Counted from the stretch's first letter, positions 34,181-44,866 are shown. The stretch is DNA of 64,000 nt from Aricia agestis (GCF_905147365.1 NC_056406.1:2926501-2990500), one strand, 5' to 3'. The notes: a model not told the origin generated them from the sequence alone. A program made the numbers and translations.

Positions 34181-34439
34181 GAGTATAAAAGAACATGATT
34201 TTGGAATTGATACACCTTCGCAAATCAAAGTTGATAAGGGTTGTCAGGAAGTACCTGTTTTAGAGCATGAATATTCACCTATTGTATCTTCAATAAATTA
34301 TGATGAAAATTTAATTAGAAATTTACCGTCCCAATCTGAGTCCGTGACATTAATAGAAAAAAAAAGATAAAAAAACGAAGGCCAAGGTTTACTAATTACA
34401 CAAGCAAAAATCAAATAAAAGAGGCACAAAAAATATAGA

Positions 34440-35125
34440 AAGACCTGAATCCCACCGCAAAGCCGTGTCTGAATATAAGAAAAAAAACCCTGATGTACAG
34501 AGGCAAGCTGTCGCCACCTACCAGGCTGCATACTCCGAAAAACACAATCAATCTATTGCCAGCTACCAGGCTGCAAACCCCGAAAAACACAGGCAATCTA
34601 TCGCCACCTACCAGGCTGCAAACCCCGAAAAACACAGGCAAGCTGTCGCCATCTACCAGGCTACAAACCATGAAAAACATAGGCAATCTACTGCACTATA
34701 TCAGGCCAGAAATACCGATGTGCATAGAGTGATTCAGTCACGGTATAGAGTAAATATAATTCAAAGTGTATGGAAAAGCAAGTTGCTTTCGGGTTTTTCG
34801 TATGACCCAGATTTTGATTATGGAACTGACAGCAGTGTAGTCTTAGGTTCTATGACGTACAAGTGTCAGTGGTGTAATGCCTTGAAGTGGAAAGATAAAA
34901 CACCTGGCATGTGTAATTGTAGCGCCGGTAAAATTCAACTTGAGCCGTTTAAACAACTGCCTGAACCACTTTTCTCGTAAATGTATGCACCCAAATCATG
35001 TACACTTCATAGATTATATCAAATGACATCCTTAAGTGGAAAACAAATAAAAGAAGGCCAACTTTTAAAGTTCAAGGACAAGTCTATCATTTAATTGGAA
35101 GTATATTACCGGAACCTGGGCAGTA
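34440..35125 (+). pseudogene. Helitron N-terminal protein with 15-residue repeats
   Basis: A frame from about 34440 to 34980. The first part is five to six copies of a 15-residue (45-bp) unit of the type YQAANPEKHRQSIAT. It is followed by a Cys-rich module (CQWCNALKWKDKTPGMC, then KIQLEPFKQLPEPLFS), as in Helitron replicase-helicase N-termini. After the stop at 34980, traces continue (PTFKVQGQVYHLIGSILPEP) to 35125. Rep and helicase domains are absent. Confidence 0.7.
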
Positions 35126-35197
35126 CATCCTGCCCAGGTTTGCTAACATCATTTAGTATAATATAAATATAAACTTATATTATACTAAATGATGTTA
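35113..35197. repeat. two consecutive perfect hairpins
   Basis: 35113-35140 is an 11-bp stem (AACCTGGGCAG / CTGCCCAGGTT) with a 6-base loop. 35144-35197 is a 22-bp stem beginning TAACATCATTTAGTATAATA with a short loop. They interrupt the Helitron reading. Confidence 0.6.
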
Positions 35198-35389
35198 TAG
35201 AACATCTCGGAGCCTGGCAAAGAAACACAGGAATAAGAAATGAGTTAAAAATATGTATATAACATATTTAGTAAAATTATCAATTTTCATTTCCCTACTC
35301 TTATGAGAAATTTTCATGTTTGCTTAACTTATTAAGTACCTAATATGTAACTTTTCTTGTCTACTTCATGTACTTTTTACCATTGAAGG

Positions 35390-35932
35390 TACTAGCAGCG
35401 TTGCATTTTTATGCAACTGGATCCTACCAGCGGCCCAGTTTCACACTATCTCGCAGCCGACGTTTAGCCGATGCTTACGTGAAGTCACCGATGCTCTTAA
35501 CGCTAGGGAAGTCCTACTGAAATATATAAAGTTCCCAAATTCGCAGCGTGAAAAAGAATTTACTGGAGAGGTGAGTTTATACAAAAAATATGTTACTTAT
35601 GGGTAGGTGCAATGTGATTTTTAAAATAAAATTTAAGTTTTCTTCATATTTTAGGTTTATGGAAAAATTTGGCTTCCCTGGGTGCATTGATGGTAATCAC
35701 GTAGCCATCGTGCGACCAAAGGAGCACGAGGAGTCCTATTTTAATAGGAAACATTATCACTCCTTGAATGTGATGATCGTAAGTAGCTATATATAATAGA
35801 TATCTGATGCAGACCTTAGAATTTTGCATGTGGATGCCTCATTTGGTGGGGCATCCCATGACAGTTTTGTGGGGAATCAAAGCCCCACTAAAACTTTAAT
35901 GAAAGCTGTCGATTAACGCTGCTGGTTATTAG
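35390..35932 (+). pseudogene. HARBI1-like transposase exons
   Basis: Exon 1 to 35570 (KVLAALHFYATGSYQRPVS in mixed frames, donor GTGAGT). Exon 2 35655-35778 (FGFPGCIDGNHVAIVRPKEH, YFNRKHYHSLNVMI), carrying the first catalytic Asp. Exon 3 35800-35932 (SDADLRILHVDASFGGASHD with the second Asp region, ending WLLG before GTAAGT). Splice sites are intact, but exon 1 has stops and exon 3 has one. The expected next exon (DSGYPLRPW) is not here; one like it is at 13474. Confidence 0.75.
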
Positions 35933-36214
35933 GTAAGTGTTTATAACTAAGCATGTAGCAAACAAGCAACTTTTTAAGCTTATTGTACAAAACGCTCACA
36001 TACAATTTTTTTCACTACTCTAGGTTAAAGTTAAGCGATAAAACATCATTCTGCGAAAATTAAAACATATAGGTAGACTAACTATTCACGAATAATTTGA
36101 TGAAAAAAAAATACTAGAAAAGGATTTTTTCTCAAGGTAGAGATTTATCGATTTTTCTTAAATAATGTATAACTTTAAATCTGTAACATTTTGCTGAACA
36201 TATATTGTGTTTTT

Positions 36215-36640
36215 TTTGGAAGGTATTGATCCCAGCTGTCACTCTCTGCAGTATGTCGAACTATTTACTGGACACGCTGTATATTCCTATTAAAACATTT
36301 AGCTCAATACAAATGGAAGAAGTTCTTTCTCTATTAAAAGAAAATCTACTTTTGCATTTGGATTTTGAAAACATACATATCATGCCAGATCATATTGTTC
36401 ACTAGGTTTTTCAAAGCAGCAATTTCAAGAAATCCTTTTAGAATTCCCAAGATTATCAGAAAAACTACCTACTTAATGAAGTTGCGAACAGGAGATAGTG
36501 ATGAGCGTCGCCTAGAAGCACATTAGAATATTTAATAAATACAGCTCATGAAATATTAGACCAGGACTTTGTCCCGAGAAATCTTGGCTTAAACCATATC
36601 TCGATATCTCTCAAAGAAATATTTTAATTCCGAATTGCCT
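36215..36640 (+). pseudogene. Harbinger/ISL2EU-type transposase fragment
   Basis: In several frames: LGFSKQQFQEILLEFPRLSE, YLMKLRTGDSDERLAS, then DQDFVPRNLGLNHIS. This is the region before the catalytic core in ISL2EU-like transposases. It overlaps nothing else and is full of stops. Confidence 0.5.
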
Positions 36641-36644
36641 TTTT

Positions 36645-36785
36645 GGGGCTTCGACTTAATAAGCGGCAGCTGCTACACCAAACTTAAATCCGGCGGGAAA
36701 GTCCTGAGCCTTAAGTAATTTCATTTTATAGAATCATATTCAGCGTTACCCACGCTAAATATGATTCTATAAAATGAAATTACTT
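36645..36785 (-). pseudogene. partial, inverted duplicate of a GH1 exon
   Basis: 36650-36713 matches the GH1 exon 33681-33581 (minus strand, same FGVATAAYQ region, about 90% identical). It then breaks and shows the exon's acceptor border twice in opposite orientation (36714-36744 and 36750-36781 are inverted repeats). Only part of the exon is present, so it cannot be used. Confidence 0.7.
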
Positions 36786-36867
36786 ACATTTTCTTCTTCG
36801 ATGCTTACTACAGATGAAAAAAAGAAGTATGATATAACGGATCAAAGAACATTAGTAAGAATAAATA

Positions 36868-38247
36868 ATCGGCCAAGTGCGAGTTGGACTTGGACGAGGG
36901 TTCCGTACCATTATAGAGCAAAAATAGTAAAAAATTGTGTTTTTTGTATGGGAGCCCCCTTAGTTATTTATTTTATTTACATTTTATTATTAATTATTAA
37001 AGTATAAATACAGATGAGTATTTTTTGTACATTTCAAGTGCCTACCTGTTGTCATCGTTGATACCGAGCAAAAAATGTTTGAAAAATCACGTTTGTTGTA
37101 TGGGAGCCCCCATAAATATTTTGTTTTTAGTATTTGTTGTTATAGCGGCAACAGAAATAATATATCCACGATGGACAAATCTTCCAAGGCTTACAAGAAA
37201 GCGAAGGATCTCGACGAAGCTGGATATTTGTCCAAGTTGCAAAGGGACTGTGAAGAAGCCTTTCAGGGGGATTCTGACACAAGAACGGAGGAAATGGGTA
37301 ATGCTGCTTCGGCTTTAGTTAACGCTGCTCGCAATCAGTTTAAATGGATTAAAGACTCCCTGCAAACGGAAGGGTCAGATGATGGGGAGTATGAGGATGA
37401 AGAGGTCCATCAGCTGGCACCATGCGATCCTGGGTTATTCGAAGAGTCTGACGTAAGTGCCGACATCTGCATCGAAAAGAACAGAGATGAGATCCGAGAT
37501 GCAATGCAGAGAATAAAAACTATGAACCTCAAGGACTCTGGATGCTCCTTTTTGGTTGAACTTCCTCCAGCGCAACATACTCACTTCTTAGATTTCCTGT
37601 CATGGATAAATAAGACATCTGAAGGAGGGTACAGGGCTGATCCGATGGAGAATGGAAGTCTTCTGGTTACCAGGGGACATTTCCAGAACATATATTGATG
37701 AGGGGACTACAACATACACCGCATCAGACTATCAGCAATCGGAGGCGGCATCTCATTCAACTAGAGTCACCTCTCCCCCCATACATGAATCCCGTCTACC
37801 CAGCGACAAGCCGAAATCATCTCACTCCGTGACTAGTCTGACTAATCTGTCTAATGGGATCATTCTTCCTCCTAGAAGACCTGGTAATCCAAAGAAGAAA
37901 ATAAACATTGACAGCTTTGGACTGAGCCACAGCATCGTGACATCTATAATTAATGACAATCCCGGGTTAGATCTTCCCGGAATCCTCAAGATACTGTACA
38001 AAAAGAAGGGCTCCTGGTAAGCCGTGTCCAAGTGCGCTCCAATAGAAGATGATTGATCCTTTCAGTCTTCAATCATTGCAACAGAAATCAAATAAATTAT
38101 ATCATTTGCTTATGAAAATTCATAATCTGTAAAAATTTCAACTCTCTAGCTATTACCGTTTTTGAGTTACCGCCTAGAGATAGACGGACAGACATCGAAG
38201 TCTCAGTAATAGGGTCCCGTTTTTACCCTTTGGGTATGGAACCCTAA
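36868..38247 (-). repeat. GGTTCCGTAC lepidopteran repeat, split copy
   Basis: On the minus strand it starts at 38247 (TTAGGGTTCCATACCC, GGGTAAAAACGGGACCC) and ends at 36868 (CTCGCACTTGGCCG). A 930-bp insertion (37159-38088) interrupts it. Without the insertion it is about 450 bp, near the common size. Confidence 0.72.
37159..38088 (+). pseudogene. insertion with a virus-phosphoprotein-like gene (candidate EVE)
   Basis: Inserted in a repeat and flanked by an 11-bp duplication (GCAACAGAAAT at 37148-37158 and 38078-38088). ATG 37171 opens a 175-codon frame that is acidic and helix-rich (for example MDKSSKAYKKAKDLDEAGYL near the start) and stops at 37698. A second frame in another phase overlaps from about 37652 and ends at 38020 (DLPGILKILYKKKGSW), so the gene seems split by one frameshift near 37650-37700. 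Together about 280 codons, less AT-rich than its surroundings. Acidic N-part, low-complexity Ser/Thr/Pro middle and compact C-part resemble phosphoproteins of rhabdo-like negative-strand RNA viruses. This is inference from shape, not homology. Alternative: a retroposed host cDNA. No poly(A) tract is visible. Confidence 0.4.
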
Positions 38248-39147
38248 AAAGTAAAAATTAAAATAGATGCTATATCCAGCTAAAATAATCGACCACCAGT
38301 TGGTAAGTTCTAAGTAAGTAAACTAGCAACGCATTCAATGTATGGAAATTTTAGAAAAAAATCAAGATATCCAGAAGCCTAGAGATGATTAAATGACAAA
38401 ATATTTAAAATAAAAGAGAAATATATGGATATATAACTACTGACAGGATCTTCATGAAAATTACAGCACAATTGAAGCTAGATGTAGCCTTTGGTATTCA
38501 ATTTAAATTAGGTTTTCAAAGTGCTAGGACGTGTTACGTAGTTTTAATACAACACCAAATAACTTCTAAGGCTAATTCAAGAAAAGTAGCGAGAGACTTC
38601 CATCCAGCAGTCTTCGAGATCTGACAAATCGCCAAATGTTAAAGCAGGATTTTGAATATTTTCACAACAGATCAAGCTATAAACAAAATTTGTGTGCCAT
38701 CAATTACGCTTTCCAACACTTTATAATTATCTGCATACTTTTATCTCAAAATATGCCTTAGAATAAAAACTTCTGGCTGGCGTAATTATTAATATTACCC
38801 TTTTCGAGTTTTTCAGAAACACTTAGGAAGTGGAATAAGTGCAATGAAAGTACACACAGTAAATATATATCTATATTATACAGCTCCTGCAGTATAATAT
38901 AGATATATATTATACTGCAGGAGCTGGTCAGGAATTTTTTACAACTTATACATAGTAACTTGTGTTTATTTCTGTGTAGTATGTGGTTTGTTTGTAACAA
39001 ATTGGTTTAGTTGCTATGTTTGTTTTATATTTTTTTATCTTTTTTTTGTATTTTATCGTCTTAAAATACCTTATTCAAATATTTTTTGACCTTTTTTCAA
39101 TTTATGTAATTGTTTGTACCGTTGGTTCTTGGTGGAAATGCATGTTG
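38248..39147. other. no gene; interleaved hairpins at 38863-38925
   Basis: AT-rich. At 38863-38925 two inverted repeats interlock: 38863-38880 pairs with 38893-38910, and 38882-38892 pairs with 38911-38925. The two stems are therefore alternatives or a pseudoknot. Nothing else recognised. Confidence 0.45.
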
Positions 39148-39625
39148 AACACTAATAAAACAATATTTGCGTGCACTTTTTCCACTATATTAAGAAATTA
39201 TTAACAAATTACACGACCGGTTTCGATTGTTCATATTTTTTCAATTGTTCATATTTATCAGATTATAACGATTCTGTTACAGTGGTTAAATCAGTACGTA
39301 GATATATGCGACGAGAACTTGCGCGTGCGTCACCGCTCGCTTGTGAGTCCCTAGTAATCTGCCCCCCCCCCTAGAGGGGTACTTACAGTTCGATACCTAC
39401 ACGCGCGTGTGGGACAGGCCTGCTAGGGCACACAAAAAATGTTGCATTCACCACCGGTTCGAACCCTCTCTCGGTGAGAAAAACCGGCGGTTATTAATAA
39501 ATCTACATTTTAATTTTAATATGCAGATTAACAGTAAGATTTTCTTAATAATTGTACACTAATAAAACACACTTTTCTTGCACTTTTTCCACTATATTAA
39601 GATATTATTATAACTTTTAACAAAT

Positions 39626-39662
39626 AACACGACCGGTTTCGAAATTATTCATCATCAGGTGT
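39626..39662 (-). ncRNA. hammerhead-ribozyme-like motif in Penelope repeat
   Basis: On the minus strand the order is ACAC-CTGATGA-(11 nt)-GAAA-CCGGTC-GTGT: box CUGAUGA (39652-39658), box GAAA (39637-39640), a tiny ACCGGU stem III, cleavage triplet GUC (39631-39633), and a 4-bp stem I. Penelope-like elements are known to carry such ribozymes. Stem II is weak here (mostly GAA/UUU). The second repeat keeps only the GAAACCGGTC half. Confidence 0.4.
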
Positions 39663-40203
39663 AAGTTTAACGTCGGTACTTTTAAAAAATTAAATATTAT
39701 CAAAACAAACAATAGGGTTGTCAGCATCGTGGTACTTTTTACAATTTGGTAGAATTTTTATTCCAAATAAGACTATTTTCTACTAATGTTAAATTAATAA
39801 TGTTGTGCTGGTAATGTCACATATACAGATTTCAGAGCCTAAAATTAAGTAATAATTGTTACATTTCTAAAATTATTATAATTAAAATAAGTATGTCACA
39901 AAATTTCTCTAAAATTATTAAATGTCAAATAAATTAATATAAACAATGTCAAACTAACAATAATAAAACTTAATAAGACGATACAATTGTCTATATACAT
40001 CACCAATAATTTAATTGAATTGTCCATAATATTAAAATTATAAAAATTAATATCTATATGAATGTCAAATAAATTAAACTAAATTAAATCATGTCAATAA
40101 ATAAAATATAATGTCCATAAAATTATATAAAAATAAATATCATGTCAATAAATTAAATTAGCGGTGAAATGTAAATTGAAATTAATGTATAAGTAATAAT
40201 AGT

Positions 40204-41145
40204 TTAAATATCCTGTAATAAAATTGAATTTGAAAGGCATGTTTGGTCGTTTAACAAGTTCCCATATTTTTTGTGTCTGTTGACTTCGAGTGCTTCCAGT
40301 GCGTCCATTTTCTTGCCTTTGGGTAAAACATGTAGGTATTTAATGTTCTTGTCTGGTTCAAAATTATGGTCATTATTATTTAAATGCTCAGCAAATGTAG
40401 ATCTTTCTGTTTTCCTTTTCCAAGCTGTGATATGTTCTTTTATCCTGGTTTTAAATTTCCGCCCTGTCTGACCTATATATATACCTCCACATGTTTCACA
40501 AGAAAGGCTGTATATTCCGCTATTGTCCGTGACGTTAAACTTGTCCTTGTTATTAACCAACAGACTTTTTAGGGAACCCGTAGTGTAGAATGCTACCCTG
40601 GTCTCCCTGTTTTGTAAGATCCTTTGAAACCTATACGATAGAGGGCCAATATAAGGTATTTTAACCCAAGTTCTATTTACTTTTTCCTTAAGTCCTGAAT
40701 GATCGTATAGGAGTCTTTCCGCCATCCTTCTCCTAGCTTTTTTAAGGATTGTGTCAATAAGTTCACTTTTGTACCCATTACTTACAGCGATATGTCTTAT
40801 CGTGTCTAGTTCTGTCCTAAAATCATTTCTTTCTAGGGGTACATTTAACAAACGGTGAACAAAAGCGTGAAAAGCGGCGTGTTTGTGTTGGCGCGGATGA
40901 GAGGAGTTAGCATGAAGGACATTTTCACTATATGTAGGTTTTCCAAATATTTTAAACATATGATGACCTCGATTAATATCTATAGATAAGTCCAGGAAGT
41001 TTAATACTTTATTGCCTATTTCTAATGTCATTTGTATATTATTATTAATTGTATTCAAATAATTAAAAAATTCATTTAAAATTTCAACTTTACCATTTAT
41101 TAGTGTACAACATGAATTTCCACCAAGAACCGACAGTACAATCAA
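40204..41145 (-). CDS. Penelope polyprotein: RT C-terminus plus GIY-YIG endonuclease
   Basis: 313 codons without a stop. The N-terminal half is the RT thumb region (NKVLNFLDLSIDI, VLHANSSHPRQHKHAAFHAF, NGYKSELIDTILKKARRR). The C-terminal half has the zinc-linker and the endonuclease: CETCGGIYIGQTGRKFKTRI, then HLNNNDHNF. The catalytic YADD of RT is absent, so the fragment cannot copy itself. The endonuclease part looks whole. Confidence 0.85.
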   Translation of the reverse strand: MIVLSVLGGNSCCTLINGKVEILNEFFNYLNTINNNIQMTLEIGNKVLNFLDLSIDINRGHHMFKIFGKPTYSENVLHANSSHPRQHKHAAFHAFVHRLLNVPLERNDFRTELDTIRHIAVSNGYKSELIDTILKKARRRMAERLLYDHSGLKEKVNRTWVKIPYIGPLSYRFQRILQNRETRVAFYTTGSLKSLLVNNKDKFNVTDNSGIYSLSCETCGGIYIGQTGRKFKTRIKEHITAWKRKTERSTFAEHLNNNDHNFEPDKNIKYLHVLPKGKKMDALEALEVNRHKKYGNLLNDQTCLSNSILLQDI

Positions 41146-41361
41146 TTACATATTCTTAATAATTTATTTGAAATACGACCTCTAAATGTATTCTTAGTTA
41201 ACTAAATTAAAAAGACATTTATTTCTCATTTCAACTAAATAATTAACAAGTTCATTAAAAGATAATGGCAATTAACTTAAGTGAGTGTAAATTTATGTTT
41301 CTCTAAATATGAAAATGACTAAGTGTATGTTTTACTGATGTATAATGTACACTATAATATA

Positions 41362-41619
41362 CAGGATGTAACAAAAATAAGTGACAATACTTTAGGGTGT
41401 GTACGTGTTCCTTATAGAGAGTTCACTGTGAAAGTAGCAGCGCTGAAAGACCAAAAATTTTTTTCACTTTTGTATGGGGAAACTCGTGACGCTCGGGCCT
41501 TTGCCCATACAAAAGTGAAAAAATTTTTTGTCTTTCAGAGCTGCTACTTTCACAGTGAACTCTCTACAAGGAACACGTACACACCCTTAAGTATTATCAC
41601 TTATTTTTGTTACACACTG
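41362..41619. mobile_element. foldback MITE with about 115-bp inverted ends
   Basis: The arms start CAGGATGTAACAAAAATAAG and end with the complement, flanked by TATA on both sides. The arms run almost to the centre. A partial relative is at 41952. Confidence 0.8.
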
Positions 41620-41635
41620 TATACATTACCTTATA

Positions 41636-41830
41636 TCTTTAAACGAGAAATTCTTGTATATATAATATTATATAAAATTGGAATCTCGGAATCGGCTCCA
41701 ACGATTTTCATGAATTTTAGTATAAAGGGGGTTTCGGGGGCGATAAATCGATCTAGCTAGGAATCATTTTTAGAAATGTCATTAAATCGTGTTTTATCGA
41801 ATACCGAGCAAAGCTCGGTCAAATAACTAG
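41636..41830 (+). mobile_element. Lep1-type non-autonomous Helitron (195 bp)
   Basis: A|TCTTTAAACGAG start, hairpin CCGAGC-AAA-GCTCGG, then CTAG|T. About 90% identical to the copy at 27811-27992. It lies 16 bp from the preceding MITE. Confidence 0.88.
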
Positions 41831-41951
41831 TATATTTATAATCAGAGATATTCATGCAGGTTATTATTTGTATTATTTGAACAAATAATACAAAATGGTT
41901 AATTTTTTACGTAAAAAAATACTTCATTGACACGATACAATAAAATATTAT

Positions 41952-42030
41952 ACCAGGTGTAACATAACAAAGACTTTAAGGTGTGTGAGTCCCCTGTATA
42001 CAGGTGACTGTCAAAGTAGCAGCGCTAAAA
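41952..42030. repeat. partial MITE arm
   Basis: CCAGGTGTAACATAACAAAG ... AAGTAGCAGCGCTAAAA matches one arm of the MITE at 41362. The other arm is missing. Confidence 0.5.
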
Positions 42031-42230
42031 TAGTTAATGAGTAGTGGACACTTTCATACATAAGTTTTTTGTAACGATAACCATTAGGTAAAAGATCTCC
42101 GTAGTGAAATGCAAGTTCTTATCTGAACTATGAAAGTTAGAATTTTTATGTAGGTTCAACCTATTGGGCAACCTATACCATATTACTTTTATGAAACTTA
42201 TTTTGAGTAAAATGTTTTGTATTATTATTA

Positions 42231-42555
42231 AATATACGCGGGAGAGCCATGCTTCGGCACGAATGGGCTGGCTCGACCGGAGAAATACCACGTTCTCACA
42301 GAAAACCGGCGTGAAACAGCGCTAGCGCTGTGTTTCGCCGAGTGAGTGAGTTTACCGGGGGCCCAATCCCCTAATATATTCCCTTCCCAACCCTACCCTT
42401 TTCTCATCCCTACATTCCCCTATTACCCTATTCCCTCTTAAAAGGCCGGCAACGCACCTGCAGCTCTTCTGATGCTGCGAGTGTCCATGGGCGACGGAAG
42501 TTGCTTACCATCAGGTGACCCGTTTGCTCGTTTGTCCCCTAATTTCATAAAAAAA
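42231..42555 (+). repeat. SINE-like lepidopteran repeat, copy 2
   Basis: About 90% identical to 19929-20257 and in the same orientation, ending in CATAAAAAAAAA. Confidence 0.75.
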
Positions 42556-42559
42556 AACA

Positions 42560-43435
42560 AAGGTTATTTGTTACTAGGTGACTTTTTTATATAGTTCTTT
42601 AAATAATTACAGAACCTCATAACTCGTTAGGTTATAGAGTTTTTGACTCGATTTTCGTTATACTATTTAAATGAAAGTGTCGCTTGTAACTTATTTAATG
42701 GTGAAATAATTATAATATAAAAATATGTACAAAAATACAGAACATATCTAAGGTAACATAAGGTTAAACATAAAAATAAAAATAAGTTATAAAGTAACAC
42801 TTACGTAAATAACATTTCAAAACGGTACATATAACACATTATTGTACGTAAATTATATTTGTCTTTAATACCGTTAACTACGTTTCAGAAGTCAAAATGA
42901 AATGACCGATACTTTAAGTGCTTAAAATAAAATATCACATTTAAAATTAAAACAATACTTAATTAAAAGAGACATGCGTCTGGGCTGCGAATTTATGGAA
43001 TTCAGTGTTTTTTTATTAACGTCTGTTTACGTATTTAAAATACATTAAGTGGTTAAATGAACAAATAATTAAAAATACAAACTTAATCAGCTTGTTGTAT
43101 GAAGGGGTCTAACAGGAAAACAGGAGATTTAAAATTTTAGTATTTTATGAACGGCGTCACGCTCTACGGACATAGTATCCGTGTGTGTTCGACCGACTTC
43201 GACGATTTCTCTTACTCGGTCGATTTATTTTTTTAAAATTCGATAAATATTTATAAATAATAAATAAATAAAAATGGACGGAGACAATGTCGACGGGGGT
43301 AGCCCACTTTAAAGAGAAACCACGGCCTCCTGACGATCCTGCTACAAGTGCTTTGTCCGTCATACATTAGTGGATCAGTCCTTGGATTAAAATCACGTAA
43401 AGTACGCATATATTCGAATAATATGTCGAACACGG
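42560..43435. other. no gene seen
   Basis: AT-rich. 43150-43290 includes an AATAAATAAATAAA tail, so an older LINE or SINE end may be present. Nothing else. Confidence 0.4.
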
Positions 43436-43439
43436 GTTA

Positions 43440-43790
43440 CAAATCACAATCTGCTTTTTGGTGTTGAAACCTTGGGTCCGTGGGGCCCCAGCGCAAAGGT
43501 CCTGTTTAAAGATTTGTCCCAAAGACTGGTCGACAAATCGAATGACCCTAGGGCTGGTGCTTACCTCTGCCAGCGAATTAGTTTGGCCATGCAACGAGGT
43601 AATGGCACTGCCAGTTTAATTTATACTTTGCCCGCAGCCTTCGATCTAGACTTAATTTTTTACTTATAGTGTATGTATATTAGTGTTTATTTATAAAATA
43701 GTTTAGTTTTGTATTTTTATAGTAAACCTTTTAGAATTGTATAAATTACGTTTATATGTTCTTAAAAATAAATAAATAATATTAAAATAA
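43440..43790 (+). pseudogene. LINE 3' end with poly(A)-like tail
   Basis: Reads LGPWGPSAKVLFKDLSQRLV and AYLCQRISLAMQRGN, the characteristic last residues of an insect LINE ORF. A stop at 43669 follows, then an AT-rich 3' UTR ending in AAATAAATAAAT. Only the end of the element is present. Confidence 0.55.
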
Positions 43791-43849
43791 ACAATCACAA
43801 TCTGTTTCATATCTATTAGTCGGAAGAGACAAATGTGCTAGCTGAAAGT

Positions 43850-44195
43850 TTGCAGTACAAGCATACTTTGAACTCGAGGATTTACGGAGGTATGTGTCAA
43901 GTACGAATACAGCTCGTAAAAAGGAAATCAAGGCAAAATCAAAGTTGATTTTATTACTGGACTCAATCATTTATGTACAATATGTTCTGAATGCAAACAC
44001 ATGTAAGGAAGTCTGGGATAGTTTGGAACAGGCTTTCATTCACGCAGCAAGAGTAGCCTTGTTAAAAGATCTTATTACAAATTCATTGGATAACATTCGA
44101 AATGTTGAAGACTACGTGAATAGGATGATGTCCACCGCTCAGAAGCTGAGAAACATAAATTTTAACATCAATCATGAATGGCTGAGAACGCGAAT
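43850..44195 (+). pseudogene. Copia gag fragment
   Basis: Reads LILLLDSIIYVQYVLNANTC, VALLKDLITNSLDNIRNVED and MMSTAQKLRNINFNINHEW. UBN2-type Copia gag, clearly related to the minus-strand copy at 9795-10205. One frame change lies at its start near 43890. The rest of the element is missing; 44196-44866 has no gene. Confidence 0.72.
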
Positions 44196-44866
44196 GCTGG
44201 CTAAATTCTTGCTTTCTTGCTTTTTTATTCGTAGTATTTTTCTATATTAATTGTACTTTTTTATAGAGCAATGAAAATCAATATTTAAACTCAAATAAAG
44301 TAGTTTAAAAAGTGGTTATAATATACAGAGAATCGAAGTTTTATTTTTGTCAAGCGAAGATCGTCATTTTTGTCCACGATTTTTTTATTTATAGTTTTAC
44401 TGAATCTGGCCCTGTATCTCTCGGTAACTGTATACCCCCTACGCACTACGCCAATCCACCGAACAGTCTTGCCCCGAGGTCGTGCGTGAAGAAATAAAAT
44501 TTGTGTTTGTGTCAACGGAATCGTATTTTGTCACGGCTCATTACTTTCCTTACATTTTTGGAGTAACCTACTAACATAATAAAACATAGTCATTTTGCAA
44601 CATAATATTTGTCGCCCTTGGACAAATAGCCGATATCTTTTGTGGCCTTGAAATGTAATTAATTTCTAAAATAATCTCTGCAAACTGTAAAAATCTCATT
44701 CCTATTCAATTCATTCGCTTACAATTTTTTTAAATGGATGGGAATGAGTGATGTTGGAAGATAATGATTATTATATTCAACATAAAGTTAATTATTGCCA
44801 GTTAGATATTAGTTTTGAATTAGATGCAACGTAGAATGAAAAACTCAAGCAATAATTAAGTCGTTT

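Larger units (their letters stand above)
39148..41145 (-). mobile_element. Penelope-like retroelement, 5'-truncated
   Basis: A minus-strand ORF with a GIY-YIG endonuclease is followed by two direct repeats (39548-39662 and 39148-39232) that share ACACTAATAAAAC, CACTTTTTCCACTATATTAA and ACACGACCGGTTTCGA. These are the typical tandem pseudo-LTRs of Penelope elements. The spacer 39235-39545 has a GGTTCGAACC box that could come from a tRNA-like SINE. The reverse transcriptase core lies beyond the truncated 5' end. Confidence 0.8.

Noticed and set aside
34411..34686. Minus-strand open frame with a regular Cys/Val/Phe repeat peptide
   Set aside because: It is the antisense reading of the 45-bp repeats in the Helitron N-terminal protein; the plus strand matches a known family.
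34500..34720. CRISPR-like regular repeat array
   Set aside because: Units are contiguous 45-bp coding repeats without spacers, in eukaryotic DNA.
39460..39480. Possible tRNA gene (GGTTCGAACC box B)
   Set aside because: No cloverleaf or A box could be drawn; more likely a SINE remnant within the Penelope spacer.
41323..41760. 145-codon open frame
   Set aside because: Runs across a foldback MITE and a Helitron; not a gene.
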